A stretch of 64,000 bases of DNA from Hormiphora californensis. Its lineage: Eukaryota; Ctenophora; Tentaculata; Cydippida; Pleurobrachiidae. Shown one piece after another: positions 47,401 to 57,770 of this stretch (positions are counted from its first letter, which is position 1; every line of letters begins with the position of its first letter). The notes beneath the pieces are model-generated. The model was not told where the DNA came from, did not search any database, and saw only the letters and a list, made by a program, of their open reading frames with translations. Made by a program: the position numbers and the translations under genes. The DNA lies in assembly GCA_020137815.1 (NCBI GenBank), contig CM035360.1, forward strand, positions 4,017,558 through 4,081,557, written 5' to 3'.

Positions 47401-49042
47401 TTGTTGTATGTGGGTTGTTCTGTCCGGAGTACAAGTTGGCAGGTTAGTCTGAGGCGGAGTTGTTGCTGGTTTGGTGGTCTGGGGCGGAGTTGTTGCTTCT
47501 TTGGTAGTCTGAGGCGGAGTTGTTGCTAGTCTGGTGGTATGAGGTGCAGTTGTTGCTGGTTTGATGGTCTGAGGCGGAGTTGTTGCTGGTCTGGTGGTCT
47601 GAGGCGGAGTTGTTGCTTCTTTGGTGGTCTGAAGCGGAGTTGTTGCTTGTTTGGTGGTCTGAGGCGGAGTTTTTGCTTCTTTGGTGGTCTGAGGTTTGTT
47701 AGGTTTGCTAGTTTGTTGTCTGTGGGTTGTTCTATCCGGAGTACAGGTTGGCGGGTTAGTCTGAGGCGGAGTTGTTGCTTCTTTGGTGGTCTGAGGCAGA
47801 GTTGTTGCTAGTTTGGTGGTCTGAGACGGAGTTGTTGCTGGTTTGGTGGTCTGAGACGGAGTTGTTGCCTCTTTGGTGGTCTGAGGCGGAGTTGTTGCTT
47901 GTTTGGTGGTCTGAGGCGAAGTTGTTGCTTCTTTGGTGGTCTGAGGCGGAGTTGTTGCTGGTTCTTTGGTGGTCTGAGGCAGAGTTGTTGCTGGTTCCGT
48001 CAATATTCCATTCTGTTTTTCAGTAGTCGATGGCTGGGTAGTGACTGAAGTGGTTACTGGGACTCCTGTACATTCACAATTAACACGGACTTCTGAAAAC
48101 TCATCTGAACAAACACACAACTCATTCAAAATTTCACGAGTGGAATCTGCTTCCAAGAAGTCAACCGTTGCTTCATAGATATCGCCAGTATTGCCACTTT
48201 TCAAACTCTCAAGAAACTGAAAAAATGGTAGCTTTTATTATATTTTTATTCGGCTGTTACTTTGGTTCTGTTTCAATGGCAAATGGCTAATGGTTTATAC
48301 TTGTTCAAGAAGGATCCCTAAAAAAGTTCAGTATTTACACAGCGTTTACACCAGTTATGCCATTACGGTTTTTCCCACGGTAGCACGGGAAGAAAAATTT
48401 CGAAATCTGTAAACGTTGTGTAAATCCCTACTGAACTTTTTTAGGGATCCCTAGTGAGAGACCTTATGTATACACTTTTTTCAAACGCTAAAACCCGTTA
48501 ATTACCTTGCCGAGCAAGAATATTTCAAAATATGAGAAGTTCATATCATCAAATGCCTGGAGCACGGCTTGAGGCTCAAAATCAGTTGTACTCTCCTTAA
48601 TTCCCAACTCAGGAACATTACATTCACAGGGAGTTACATCGGGGAAAACATTGGAAAGAGTAAGGATGACCTTGGTTGAGTTAATTTCAGGTTCGGACAG
48701 AATGTGCTGGAGGTTTTCAAGTTGAACTGCAGCAGTAGTTGTGATATTCAAGGAGTCGGCAGTAGGCAACCAATCTGGAAAGAATGGATGCATAGTCTCG
48801 TTAATCTTCATCCGGATGAAGATTAACGAGACTATAACACTGGTGGTTAAACATGGTAGCACCGAGCAGTGGCCAGCAATTGTCTGTAAAAACAATATCA
48901 CCGATCCCTTACCTTTGCTGTGATCGGTGAGGTGTTTATCTCGTTTTAGAATGTTACGAAGAACATGCGTCTGTAGGAGGTGACCTGACAATGAATTGGC
49001 AGTTGAAGAGAGAACAACCAAAAGCAAAACAGCAGTATTCAT
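44404..49042 (-). CDS. Secreted mucin-like Thr/Pro-repeat protein
   Basis: Three exons on the minus strand: 48913-49042, 48506-48774 and 44404-48216, phases consistent, about 1,403 residues. Residues 1-18 (MNTAVLLLVVLSSTANSL) are a good signal peptide. A folded N-terminal part of about 200 residues with NIT and NFS glycosylation sites and paired Cys (TPCECN, LCVCSDEF, VNCECTG) could be a SEA-like module, but I cannot confirm it. The rest is a Thr/Pro array of about 10-residue units (TTKxATTPPQ, 30 bp each), with longer units carrying PPTCTPDRTTH. The tail is basic (RRHKARLSSPKRRHRNK). Dense Thr/Pro implies heavy O-glycosylation, as in a mucus or matrix protein. No membrane anchor is seen. The stop codon lies inside a hAT-type MITE. 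Open frames on the opposite strand are shadows of the repeat. Confidence 0.8.
44990..47990. repeat. 30-bp coding minisatellite with 507-bp higher-order unit
   Basis: The 30-bp unit (plus strand GGCGGAGTTGTTGCT then TTGGTGGTCTGA) repeats across about 3 kb. A higher-order unit with a Cys-containing spacer recurs; 46680-47186 and 47187-47693 are almost identical over 507 bp (169 codons), showing recent duplication. Confidence 0.9.
48309..48452. mobile_element. Small inverted-repeat element in intron 2
   Basis: AAGGATCCCTAAAAAAGTTC at the left and GAACTTTTTTAGGGATCCCT at the right, with further pairing of TTTACACA..GTTTACA inside. About 145 bp, within the intron 48217-48505 of the mucin-like gene. 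Confidence 0.7.
48792..48835. repeat. Perfect 44-bp palindrome in a 138-bp intron
   Basis: The sequence from ATAGTCTCGTTAATC to GATTAACGAGACTAT is self-complementary without a loop. It occupies a third of intron 1 (48775-48912) of the mucin-like gene. Confidence 0.9.
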
Positions 49043-49332
49043 TTGGGATTGTTTTGGCGGAGTGACAATAATAATAATGTCTGTGTTCAAGGACATTTTA
49101 ACATGTTCCATATCACGTGTCACCCCCTTATAATGAATGAAGTGTTCAGATTGAATTATTTGGGTGAGAAACAGACTGTGCAATTACTTTCAAGTTTTCG
49201 ACCCATGTAACTCCTTCGTATCACCGAATTAGGGTGCAGTAGAAACCAAGATAGACCTGGAAAGATGGTCGAAATCAGATGAAAGTTTCCATTTCAAATT
49301 CATTTCAAATGATGACATGAACTAGTTAACTG

Positions 49333-49681
49333 CTAAATGCTAATTAAATCAAATCCAACTGTGAGATTGAGGCTGACGGCTGTACGCACATCATTTGGAT
49401 TCATCATCATCATCAATATACACTTATTATCCCGCTTATTCACCCATACGACATACGTTCCAGATGGTAGTTTTGATAGTAACGGAGCAGTATAGATGTC
49501 GATAATCTTTTCGTGATAAATTATTGTAGACTCTCTTACCCAAATTTGATACACACAGGAGTCAGAAGGATAACACCCCGGTTTCCAAGCACTGCACAAT
49601 GGTGGCCGGTCTGGGTACTTTGAAAATAAGTTTTGAGGATGTGAATGGGATCTGAATTCAAGGAAATTGAGAGGATCTGTA
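49333..49681 (-). CDS. Possible 3'-terminal exon, unrecognised protein
   Basis: A frame of about 115 residues on the minus strand opens at an acceptor (CACTACAG) near 49681 and ends at a stop at 49333. The peptide has Cys-rich (SAWKPGCYPSDSC) and strand-like parts (SGTYVVWVNKRDNK, TAVSLNLTVGFDL), which look like extracellular beta sandwich, unlike repeat translation. A second frame over the same DNA (from about 49735) is also open, so the frame choice is inference. It ends 290 bases upstream of the mucin-like start. Upstream exons might be those near 59.3-59.9 kb if the intervening foldback elements are intronic. Confidence 0.35.
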
Positions 49682-50196
49682 GTGAAGGTGTGCAATATTT
49701 ATACTCTGTTTGGACTTTGGCGTCCAACGCACGCTGAAACACGTAAAAAGGAAGAGGACTTTTGACTTTCACAAAAAAACTTTTTTTATGCCATTAAAAA
49801 AAACTTAAAAACTTGTCTAGGAAAATTTCTGATGAGCTATCGGCCGCGCGTGGAACCAAATGGAACCAGATCTCAGACAGCATCTGGGCGTGGTTTAGAG
49901 CGCGCGGCTCTACCAAGGCGCGCGCCAGGATTGTTTGCTTTGTATTGGTATGTTTCGTTCGTTGCTAGTTGCGCTAGCAAAATTGAAAAAATGACGTGAC
50001 TGAGCAGGATGACTGAGCAGGATGCATCGCGAGGATTTTATTGAGCCTTTTTCATTATACTTAACTCTGAAATGAGATATCCGGGCGTTGATATCTCATC
50101 TCAGTTGTATATTAAAACAGTTAATTATTTTGCAGTTAAAATAAAAAGGGAATAAAAACACAAATTCAAAGACTGTCCAGTGTCCAACAGGTAACA

Positions 50197-50348
50197 TTAT
50201 GGTGGCGGGTTCTCCATCAAGACTTCAGGTACAATGGGAGCAATGAAGGGAGCAGCGAAGGCATCAACAGCAGGTGCGGGGAAATCAGGGGCTGAGTCAA
50301 CAGCTGCGATCTCGGCAGCGGCCTCTGTTTCTGCTTTCTTGGTATCGT
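50197..50348 (-). CDS. Possible 3'-terminal exon, Ala/Pro/Glu-rich
   Basis: On the minus strand an acceptor (TTGACCAG) opens a 50-codon frame ending TAA at 50197. The peptide (DDTKKAETEAAAEIAAVDSA then alternating Pro and Ala, ending MENPPP) has balanced codon use and no repeat origin. It needs a preceding exon ending in phase 1. A 22-nt candidate exon lies at 51793-51814 (EQFDWL, AG/GT flanks), but no link can be shown. I do not recognise the protein. Confidence 0.35.
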
Positions 50349-50507
50349 CTGGTCAAACATGAACAGATGGGGCATTCACCTCATTAGACCTAGATGAAAT
50401 AAAGGTGGGGGTTAATTGCTGTTTGTGGTGGTATCTGCAGTTACTAGTGATTTATTATAGTCAGATAGAGCTGATCACCAGCACCTAAATGTTATATGAG
50501 GCATAAA

Positions 50508-50690
50508 CTCTAGCCACTGGCGCGTTATTTCAGATAACTTTCTCCCAGCGCGCCGCTGGGAGAAGTTAGCTGGAGTTTATCCGCCGCTGGCGGATAAACT
50601 GGTTTAAATCACGACGACGATCCCGAGGCGGAGCCGAGGGAGAGGCGGAGGGGTTTAAACCTATAACGTGCCAGTGGTCAGAGTTTATGG
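50508..50690. mobile_element. GC-rich foldback with nested palindromes
   Basis: ATAAACTCTAGCCACTGGCG at the left pairs with CGTGCCAGTGGTCAGAGTTT at the right. Inside are nested palindromes (CTCCCAGCGCGCCGCTGGGAG, split by its centre; TTTATCCGCCGCTGGCGGATAAA). A diverged relative of its termini is at about 51080-51180. Confidence 0.6.
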
Positions 50691-52173
50691 GTTATATACC
50701 CTGCTTTAGTTGTTTATTTCAAGTATTACACACCAACAAGAGAGAGAACACTAATCAAAACACACAAAGAGAACTGAGAAATAGTTAAAAACACGTCACA
50801 ATTGAGTGTACTCACTGTACACTGTTTGGTAACAGTTACTAAGCAGTTGCTAAGGAAAGAGAGTGAAAGAAATAGCCTGATAAGGGGCATGTCACAAATA
50901 ACACAGAGAAAGAGATAGTGAGACAAAAGGGGAGATAAAGAGAGAGTAATTGACGGAATGTGTCCTTTCTTTCTCTCCAATGTAGTGTGTAAGTGTTGCA
51001 CATAGTGTTCCCTCTGTATTTTAGTAAGAACTGATCATTTACACACACTTTGAATGTTACGTAGGAGTTAAAAATAAATAACCTGCCAGTGGGAAATAAT
51101 CTGCCGCTGGACTGGCTGGTTATCGAGAGCGCGCTAGTGGGACTTCTCGCCACTGGCGCATTATTTAAGTTAGCAGGGTATATATCTCTCCCAGCTGTGG
51201 AAGAGGGAGGGGTTGGTTTAGTGGAGGGGTCTGGTGGAGGGTGGTTCGAGAGTGGTCTCTTACAAGGGGGTTGATCATGTAACTAGCTAATGGCTATCAG
51301 CCTAATTCTCACCGAAGTTTTGGGATGGGATGTTTTCATGTCACTCAGGCCTCGTCTTGAAGACGTAGTTCACCATAGAAAGTTATCAAAGCAGACACAA
51401 CTCATCATCTTACAGTACTGATTTACTCGTGCCAGCTGTGGGAGAGGGAGGGGTGGGTTTAGTGGAGAGGTGGGTTTAGCGGAGGGGTGGGTCTGGTGGA
51501 GGGGTTGGTTTAGTGGAGAGGTGGATTTAGTGGAGGGGATCACATATCGGAGACGAGCTAACCCTCAACCCCCTGTCATCATCTTAAAACTTCATACCAC
51601 AGAAGGAAGAAGAAATTAGAGACCATAGGTGACCAGCGTATTATATTTAGTGTGACTAGCTCAAGCTAAGTTGAATACCTCCATACCAACTGATTTATCT
51701 ATGATGAGAGTGAGGGATAAAACTAGAGAACTAGACGGGGTAACACGCCCGAGCTAATTAGTAATCAGTGTTTTAAATTACATAGTTCTCACCTTAGCCA
51801 GTCAAACTGCTCCTCTGTTGTATATTCCGTTAATTAGAAAGATTATCGCTCTCCTTATAAGACCCTCTTGTCCCATGCATTCCCGTAGCCAGCCCATTAG
51901 GACCTGATGAGAGTAAGGGGTTAGGAGTAGAGATCGAGAAAGTAACACAGATAAACGTAAAACGGGATATGGAAACTCTCGATCTCCACTAATTGTCATT
52001 AATTTTGAAGCTACTGACTCAATGTAATCAATTTCAATAAATTACCTAGGGCTAGAATCTCCTCTCAGCCCCCTTGACGCAGTGCAGTACCACCTCCAAT
52101 AGAACCGATCATTGCTAAAAAGGTTATTGTGCAGTCGGGGTAGATGGGGAAGCACATCCGGGGCGTGGGAGGT
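50691..52173. other. No supportable gene; minor repeats
   Basis: Contains a (TTTAGTGGAGGGGT)-like short tandem at about 51460-51540 and a duplicated TCCCAGCTGTGGAAGAGGGA phrase (51190 and 51430). One 22-nt candidate exon at 51793-51814 on the minus strand is noted under the 50197 entry. Confidence 0.4.
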
Positions 52174-52181
52174 CACTAAAA

Positions 52182-55100
52182 CAGGGTGTGAACTGCATGT
52201 CGTGTTTGCTAGTCGCGAGCGCGCTTGCGAGACAAGCAAACACGTCAAGGTTCATTAACAAGCATGCTGCTCAGTCATTTTAGATTTAATACACAATGTA
52301 AGGATACCATGTAATAGGTGAGACTCTTGCCGTCACCCTCGTTCAAGTCCCGTGAAAAACGGAGCAGTACACGCAAACTGATGCCCATTTTCCTCGCGTG
52401 ACCCCGATTCAGCAGTTTGAGACACCAACTCTTTAGGGGGCCATATCTCAGGAACCAGACAAGATAGGAAAAATCGCCGTCTAATGAGGCGTACAGTTTT
52501 TAATCTAGTTTACCACTGTACCGGCCGTTTCACTCTCCGACCTAAAACAAAAATCGCAACCCCACAAAACTTCAAAATAATGAAATTCGCATCTCGCATG
52601 TCGTGTTGCATGTCGTGTCATGTTATTGACGCGCTCGCGTTCAACTCTCACACAGCAGCTGCAGAACATGGCGGGAAACATCGAGGAGTAGAGAGAGGGT
52701 CGGTGCCGAATCAAATATTTCTTGATCTTGATCTACTCCATCTCTCAGCTATCCTACCCCTCATCAACTCGATCTCTCAGCTACCCTACCCCTCATCTAC
52801 TCCATCTTTCAGCTACCCTACCCCTCATCTACTCTATCTTTCAGCTACCCTACCCCTTATCTAGTCCATCTCTCAGCTACCCTACTCATCATCTACTCCA
52901 TCTCTCAGCTTCCCTATTAGGGAAGCATAGAGATGGAAACGATTAGGGGTAGGGAATCCCTATCCATAATCGTTTCCATCTCTATGCTTCCCTAGCCCTC
53001 ATCAACTCCATCTTTCAGCTACCCTACCCCTAATCTAGTCCATCTCTCCGCTACCCTACTCCTCATCTACTCCATCTCTCAGCTACCCTACCTCCCATTT
53101 ACTCCATCTCTCAGCTTCCCTACCTCCCATTTACTCCATCTCTCAGCTTACCTACCTCCCATTTACTCCATATCTCAGCTTCCCTACCTCCCATTTACTC
53201 CATCTCTCAGATACCCTACCTCCCATTTACTCCATCTCTCAGCTTACCTACCTCCCATTTACTCCATCTCTCAGCTTCCCTACCTCCCATTCACTCCATC
53301 TCTCAGCTTCCCTACCTCCCATTTACTCCATCTCTCAGCTACCCTACCTCCCATTCACTCCATCTCTCAGCTACCCTACCTCCCATTTACTCCATCTCTC
53401 AGCTTCCCTACCTCCCATTTACTCCATCCCTCAGCTACCTTACCTCCCATTTACTCCATCTCTAAGCTTCCCTACCTCCCATTCAATTCATCTCTCAGCT
53501 TCCCTACCTCCCATTTACTCCATCTCTCAGCTACCCTACCTCCCATTCACTCCATCTCTCAACTACCCTACCTCCCATTTACTCCATCTCTCAGCTTCCC
53601 TACCTCCCATTTACTCCATCTCTCAGCTTCCCTACCTCCCATTTACTCCATCCCTCAGCTTCCCTACCTCCCATTTACTTCATCTCTCAGCTTACCTACC
53701 TCCCATTTACTCCATATCTCAGCTTCCCTACCTGCCATTTACTCCATCTCTCAGATACCCTACCTCCCATTTACTCCATCTCTCAGCTTACCTACCTCCC
53801 ATTTACTCCATCTCTCAGCTTCCCTACCTCCCATTCACTCCATCTCTCAGCTTCCCTACCTCCCATTTACTCCATCTCTCAGCTACCCTACCTCCCATTC
53901 ACTCCATCTCTCAGCTACCCTACCTCCCATTTACTCCATCTCTCAGCTTCCCTACCTCCCATTTACTCCATCCCTCAGCTTCCCTACCTCCCATTTACTC
54001 CATCCTTGCCTCCCATTTACTCCATCTCTCAGCTACCCTACCTCCCATTCACTCCATCTCTCAACTACCCTACCTCCCATTTACTCCATCTCTCAGCTTC
54101 CCTACCTCCCATTCACTCCATCTCTCAGCTTCCCTACCTCCCATTTACTCCATCCCTCAGCTTCCCTACCTCCCATTTACTCCATCGCTCAGCTTCCCTA
54201 CCTCCCATTTACTCCATCTCTCAGCTACCTTACCTTCCATTTACTCCATCTCTCAGCTTCCCTACGTCCCATTTACTCCATCTCTCAGGGGTAGGAATGT
54301 TAGGATAAATGAGAGATGGAGTAAATGGGAGGTAGGGTAGCTGAGAGATGGAGTGAATGGGAGGTAGGGTAGCTGAGAGATGGAGTAAATGGGAGGTAGG
54401 GTAGCTGAGAGATGGAGTAAATGGGAGGTAGGAAAGCTGAGAGATGGAGTAAATGGGTGGTAGGGTAGCTGAGAGATGGAGTAAATGGGAGGTAGGGAAG
54501 CTGAGGGATGGAGTAAATGGGAGGTAGGGAAGCTGAGAGATGGAGTAAATGGGAGGTAGGGTAGCTGAGAGATGGAGTAAATGGGAGGTAGGTAAGCTGA
54601 GAGATGGAGTAAATGGGAGGTAGGGAAGCTGAGAGATGGAGTAAATGGGAGGTAGGGTATCTGAGAGATGGAGTAAATGGGAGGTAGGAAAGCTGAGAGA
54701 TGGAGTAAATGGGTGGTAGGGTAGCTGAGAGATGGAGTAAATGGGAGGTAGGGAAGCTGAGGGATGGAGTAAATGGGAGGTAGGGAAGCTGAGAGATGGA
54801 GTAAATGGGAGGTAGGGTAGCTGAGAGATGGAGTGAATGGGAGGTAGGGTAGCTGAGAGATGGAGTAAATGGGAGGTAGGGAAGCTGAGAGATGGAGTAA
54901 ATGGGAGGTAGGTAAGCTGAGAGATGGAGTAAATGGGAGGTAGGGAAGCTGAGAGATGGAGTAAATGGGAGGTAGGGTATCTGAGAGATGGAGTAAATGG
55001 CAGGTAGGGAAGCTGAGATATGGAGTAAATGGGAGGTAGGTAAGCTGAGAGATGGAGTAAATGGGAGGTAGGGAAGCTGAGAGATGGAGTAAATGGGAGG

Positions 55101-56009
55101 TAGGGTAGCTGAGAGATGGAGTAGATGAGGAGTAGGGTAGCGGAGAGATGGACTAGATTAGGGGTAGGGTAGCTGAAAGATGGAGTTGATGAGGGCTAGG
55201 GAAGCATAGAGATGGAAACGATTATGGATAGGGATTCCCTACCCCTAATCGTTTCCATCTCTATGCTTCCCTAATAGGGAAGCTGAGAGATGGAGTAGAT
55301 GATGAGTAGGGTAGCTGAGAGATGGACTAGATAAGGGGTAGGGTAGCTGAAAGATAGAGTAGATGAGGGGTAGGGTAGCTGAAAGATGGAGTAGATGAGG
55401 GGTAGGGTAGCTGAGAGATCGAGTTGATGAGGGGTAGGATAGCTGAGAGATGGAGTAGATCAAGATCAAGAAATATTTGATTCGGCACCGACCCTCTCTC
55501 TACTCCTCGATGTTTCCCGCCATGTTCTGCAGCTGCTGTGTGAGAGTTGAACGCGAGCGCGTCAATAACATGACACGACATGCAACACGACATGCGAGAT
55601 GCGAATTTCATTATTTTGAAGTTTTGTGGGGTTGCGATTTTTGTTTTAGGTCGGAGAGTGAAACGGCCGGTACAGTGGTAAACTAGATTAAAAACTGTAC
55701 GCCTCATTAGACGGCGATTTTTCCTATCTTGTCTGGTTCCTGAGATATGGCCCCCTAAAGAGTTGGTGTCTCAAACTGCTGAATCGGGGTCACGCGAGGA
55801 AAATGGGCATCAGTTTGCGTGTACTGCTCCGTTTTTCACGGGACTTGAACGAGGGTGACGGCAAGAGTCTCACCTATTACATGGTATCCTTACATTGTGT
55901 ATTAAATCTAAAATGACTGAGCAGCATGCTTGTTAATGAACCTTGACGTGTTTGCTTGTCTCGCAAGCGCGCTCGCGACTAGCAAACACGACATGCAGTT
56001 CACACCCTG
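52182..56009. mobile_element. 3.8-kb foldback element with opposing 32-bp arrays
   Basis: The ends are CAGGGTGTGAACTGCATG and its inverted copy at 56009. The outer arms (52182-53060 and 55130-56009, about 880 bp) are near identical; a 126-codon frame is the same in both. Each arm leads into a tandem array of a 32-bp unit (CTCCATCTCTCAGCTTCCCT..), about 1.2 kb on the left and 0.8 kb on the right, meeting head to head near 54290. The pentamer TAAAA stands at both outer borders as a possible target duplication. A smaller palindrome (around 52915-52994) occurs in each arm. No transposase is encoded; the short frames are arm translations. Confidence 0.85.
53060..55110. repeat. Head-to-head 32-bp tandem arrays
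   Basis: About 38 units in one orientation (53060-54290) and about 25 in the other (54310-55110), with variants at the positions CAGCT(T/A)CC and CATT(T/C)AC. Some multi-unit blocks recur, for example 53080-53330 against 53690-53900, so the arrays grew by block duplication. Confidence 0.9.
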
Positions 56010-56511
56010 TAAAACAAGTCAAAACACGGATATAGGTGTCCCTTCTTTGGCTCAAATGAATAGTTTTGAAAAGTTTGAACTGTGCAGTTTGAACTGTGCA
56101 GAGTGTGTACTTCATTGAGATTGTTCTGCCACCGAGTTATTAAACTCCATTCAGCCTCTCCGGCGAGACATCTTACTAGCATTTGACATGTGATCCGGTT
56201 GAGCAACTCTGAGTTTCTGAGTTTCTCCTTTGCAATATCGTTCCTGACCTCTCTTGCATTCTTCAATTAGTGCCGATTTACGACAGAGTATCAAATCACC
56301 AAGGGGCTGTCTGTGCTCAAGAGTTAGAAACTTTAACAGGGGTCGGGAGTCAGAAACTCCAACGGGGGTCGAGATTTTCAGTTTCCATTCCACCTTTCCC
56401 TATTCCCATAGAAAATTGCCAGGATCTCCCACCGGCCACCCTAATCGGACATATGGTAACCAACCAGTTACCAGGCATTGAATCAAGTTTGAAACGGATG
56501 TCATGATCAAA

Positions 56512-56625
56512 TAAAGTGCGTTTCAAACGACTTGACCCGTAATTCTTGGAATTGGGCGTGTATTTACAAAGGGGAAATCCTGAATTTCCAGGAATCTCAG
56601 ATCAAGTCGTTTGAAACGCACTTTA
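56512..56625. mobile_element. MITE, 114 bp (family of 16884)
   Basis: The termini TAAAGTGCGTTTCAAACGAC and GTCGTTTGAAACGCACTTTA are perfect inverted repeats. The interior matches the copy at 16884-16992. Confidence 0.88.
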
Positions 56626-56791
56626 GTTCTTTGATATCTGGAACTATTCGTAGGAGCGATGCCATTCAAAAGTGAGCTTGGGACAACAAAGTACAAAGGA
56701 CAAACAGACAAAAACAAACAACACAATAAATTAATTCATCCTCGGATCAATTCATCCTCGGATCCTCAAGTTCTTCTCATTCCTCTCTTCC

Positions 56792-57205
56792 TCAGGTCAC
56801 CAGTTCAGTATTTGTTAGACTAGTGATAGCAATCTTCCTCCGATTTCCTCTTAATGCAATAAGGCATGATCTCAGGAGGGAGAATCGTAGCCTCGTCCTC
56901 AGGTGAGCCATAACCTCACTGTACGGTTCTCCGGTTCTTGTTGAGATTCGGTGTGAGAGAGTCTTCAGCACCTTTTGGAACTCATTGGCTATGCCACCTG
57001 CTGTATTCATTACCAGCGGAGAGAAGGCACCCCCTTCAACTTCTCGTACACGTTTTCCGTACGACTGCTTCTTGCTAGCCTCGTTTCTTCGGTAGAGTTG
57101 GCCGAGGGGCGTGTCGATATAGGAGGGCGAATTGGCATGGAAAATTCGCACATCCATATGACAAAAACAAACCGACAACTGCACCGGGCCGTGGTGGGAA
57201 AACGT
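56792..57205 (-). mobile_element. Retroelement remnant (C-terminal tail of an RT polyprotein)
   Basis: A minus-strand frame of about 138 residues up to the stop at 56792 contains DVRIFHANSPSY, YRRNEASKKQSYGKRVREVE, GAFSPLVMNTAGG and LRTRLRFSLLRSCLIALRG. I recognise this as the tail that commonly follows reverse-transcriptase domains in invertebrate retroelement proteins. It is cut off at its N-terminal side, where it abuts the 57208 repeat, so only the 3' end was inserted or survives. No RT catalytic motif is present. Confidence 0.55.
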
Positions 57206-57207
57206 TA

Positions 57208-57474
57208 AAATCTGGGTGCCTTTCATTGCTAACAATTCGTAGTTTTGGCGCGCGCGACGGGTTAGGGCTATCCGTTAGGGTCCGGTTAGGGTTTGGTTTG
57301 GGGTTATCGGTTAGGGCTATCGATTCTCTAACTGATACCGTTTAGTTTACTCAAATCGGCCATGTGGTTCCATGGCTATAGCCGTTTGAAAAAAGTCGGT
57401 CTAAGTATACTCTTTTGGTAGCGCGCACCTGTAAACAGGCTGCAAGGCACCCAGATTATAATCGCGCCCGCCGT
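57208..57474. repeat. Inverted copy of the 16.5-kb repeat family
   Basis: From AAATCTGGGTGCCTTTCATTG to GCACCCAGATTATAATCGCG it is the reverse complement of 16500-16800, with matching order of all phrases including GCGCGCGACGGGTTAGGGCT. The two ends are themselves inverted (GGGTGCC / GGCACCC), suggesting a TIR-like unit of about 265 bp. Confidence 0.8.
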
Positions 57475-57770
57475 GGTGTCAGTGAGTTTTTTACGGATTT
57501 TCACTTTTCAAGCTGAAGTCGAACGCGCGCACGTTTTATCATGCGCGGCGCTATCTTTTTGATTTGCGCGTTCCAAATTTTAACACGATGCGCGTTTTCA
57601 CTATCCGGATTTTCACCCTTGCGGAGGGCGACTTGTTCACGTGATTGAGTCACGTGGCGTGACGTAGCACTGTGTAAACCAATGAGCGCTGAGATGTGAC
57701 ACACTCCGAGTGTGTTCTGATACTGCAGCTGCGTCTGTCAGTTCTGGAATTTTCGTTTTCTCGTTCCATC

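Noticed and set aside
44701-48026. Plus-strand frames up to 485 codons with GGLRRSCC repeats
   Set aside because: Antisense shadows of the Thr/Pro repeat exon; the minus-strand frame has signal peptide, introns and consistent phase.
52318-52370. tRNA-like T-arm phrase CGTTCAAGTCCCG (and its inverted copy at 55840)
   Set aside because: No acceptor, D or anticodon stems can be folded around it; at most a tRNA-derived relic inside the foldback.
53060-55110. 32-bp regular repeats resembling a CRISPR array
   Set aside because: Units are contiguous with no unique spacers, inverted in the second half, and in a eukaryotic context.
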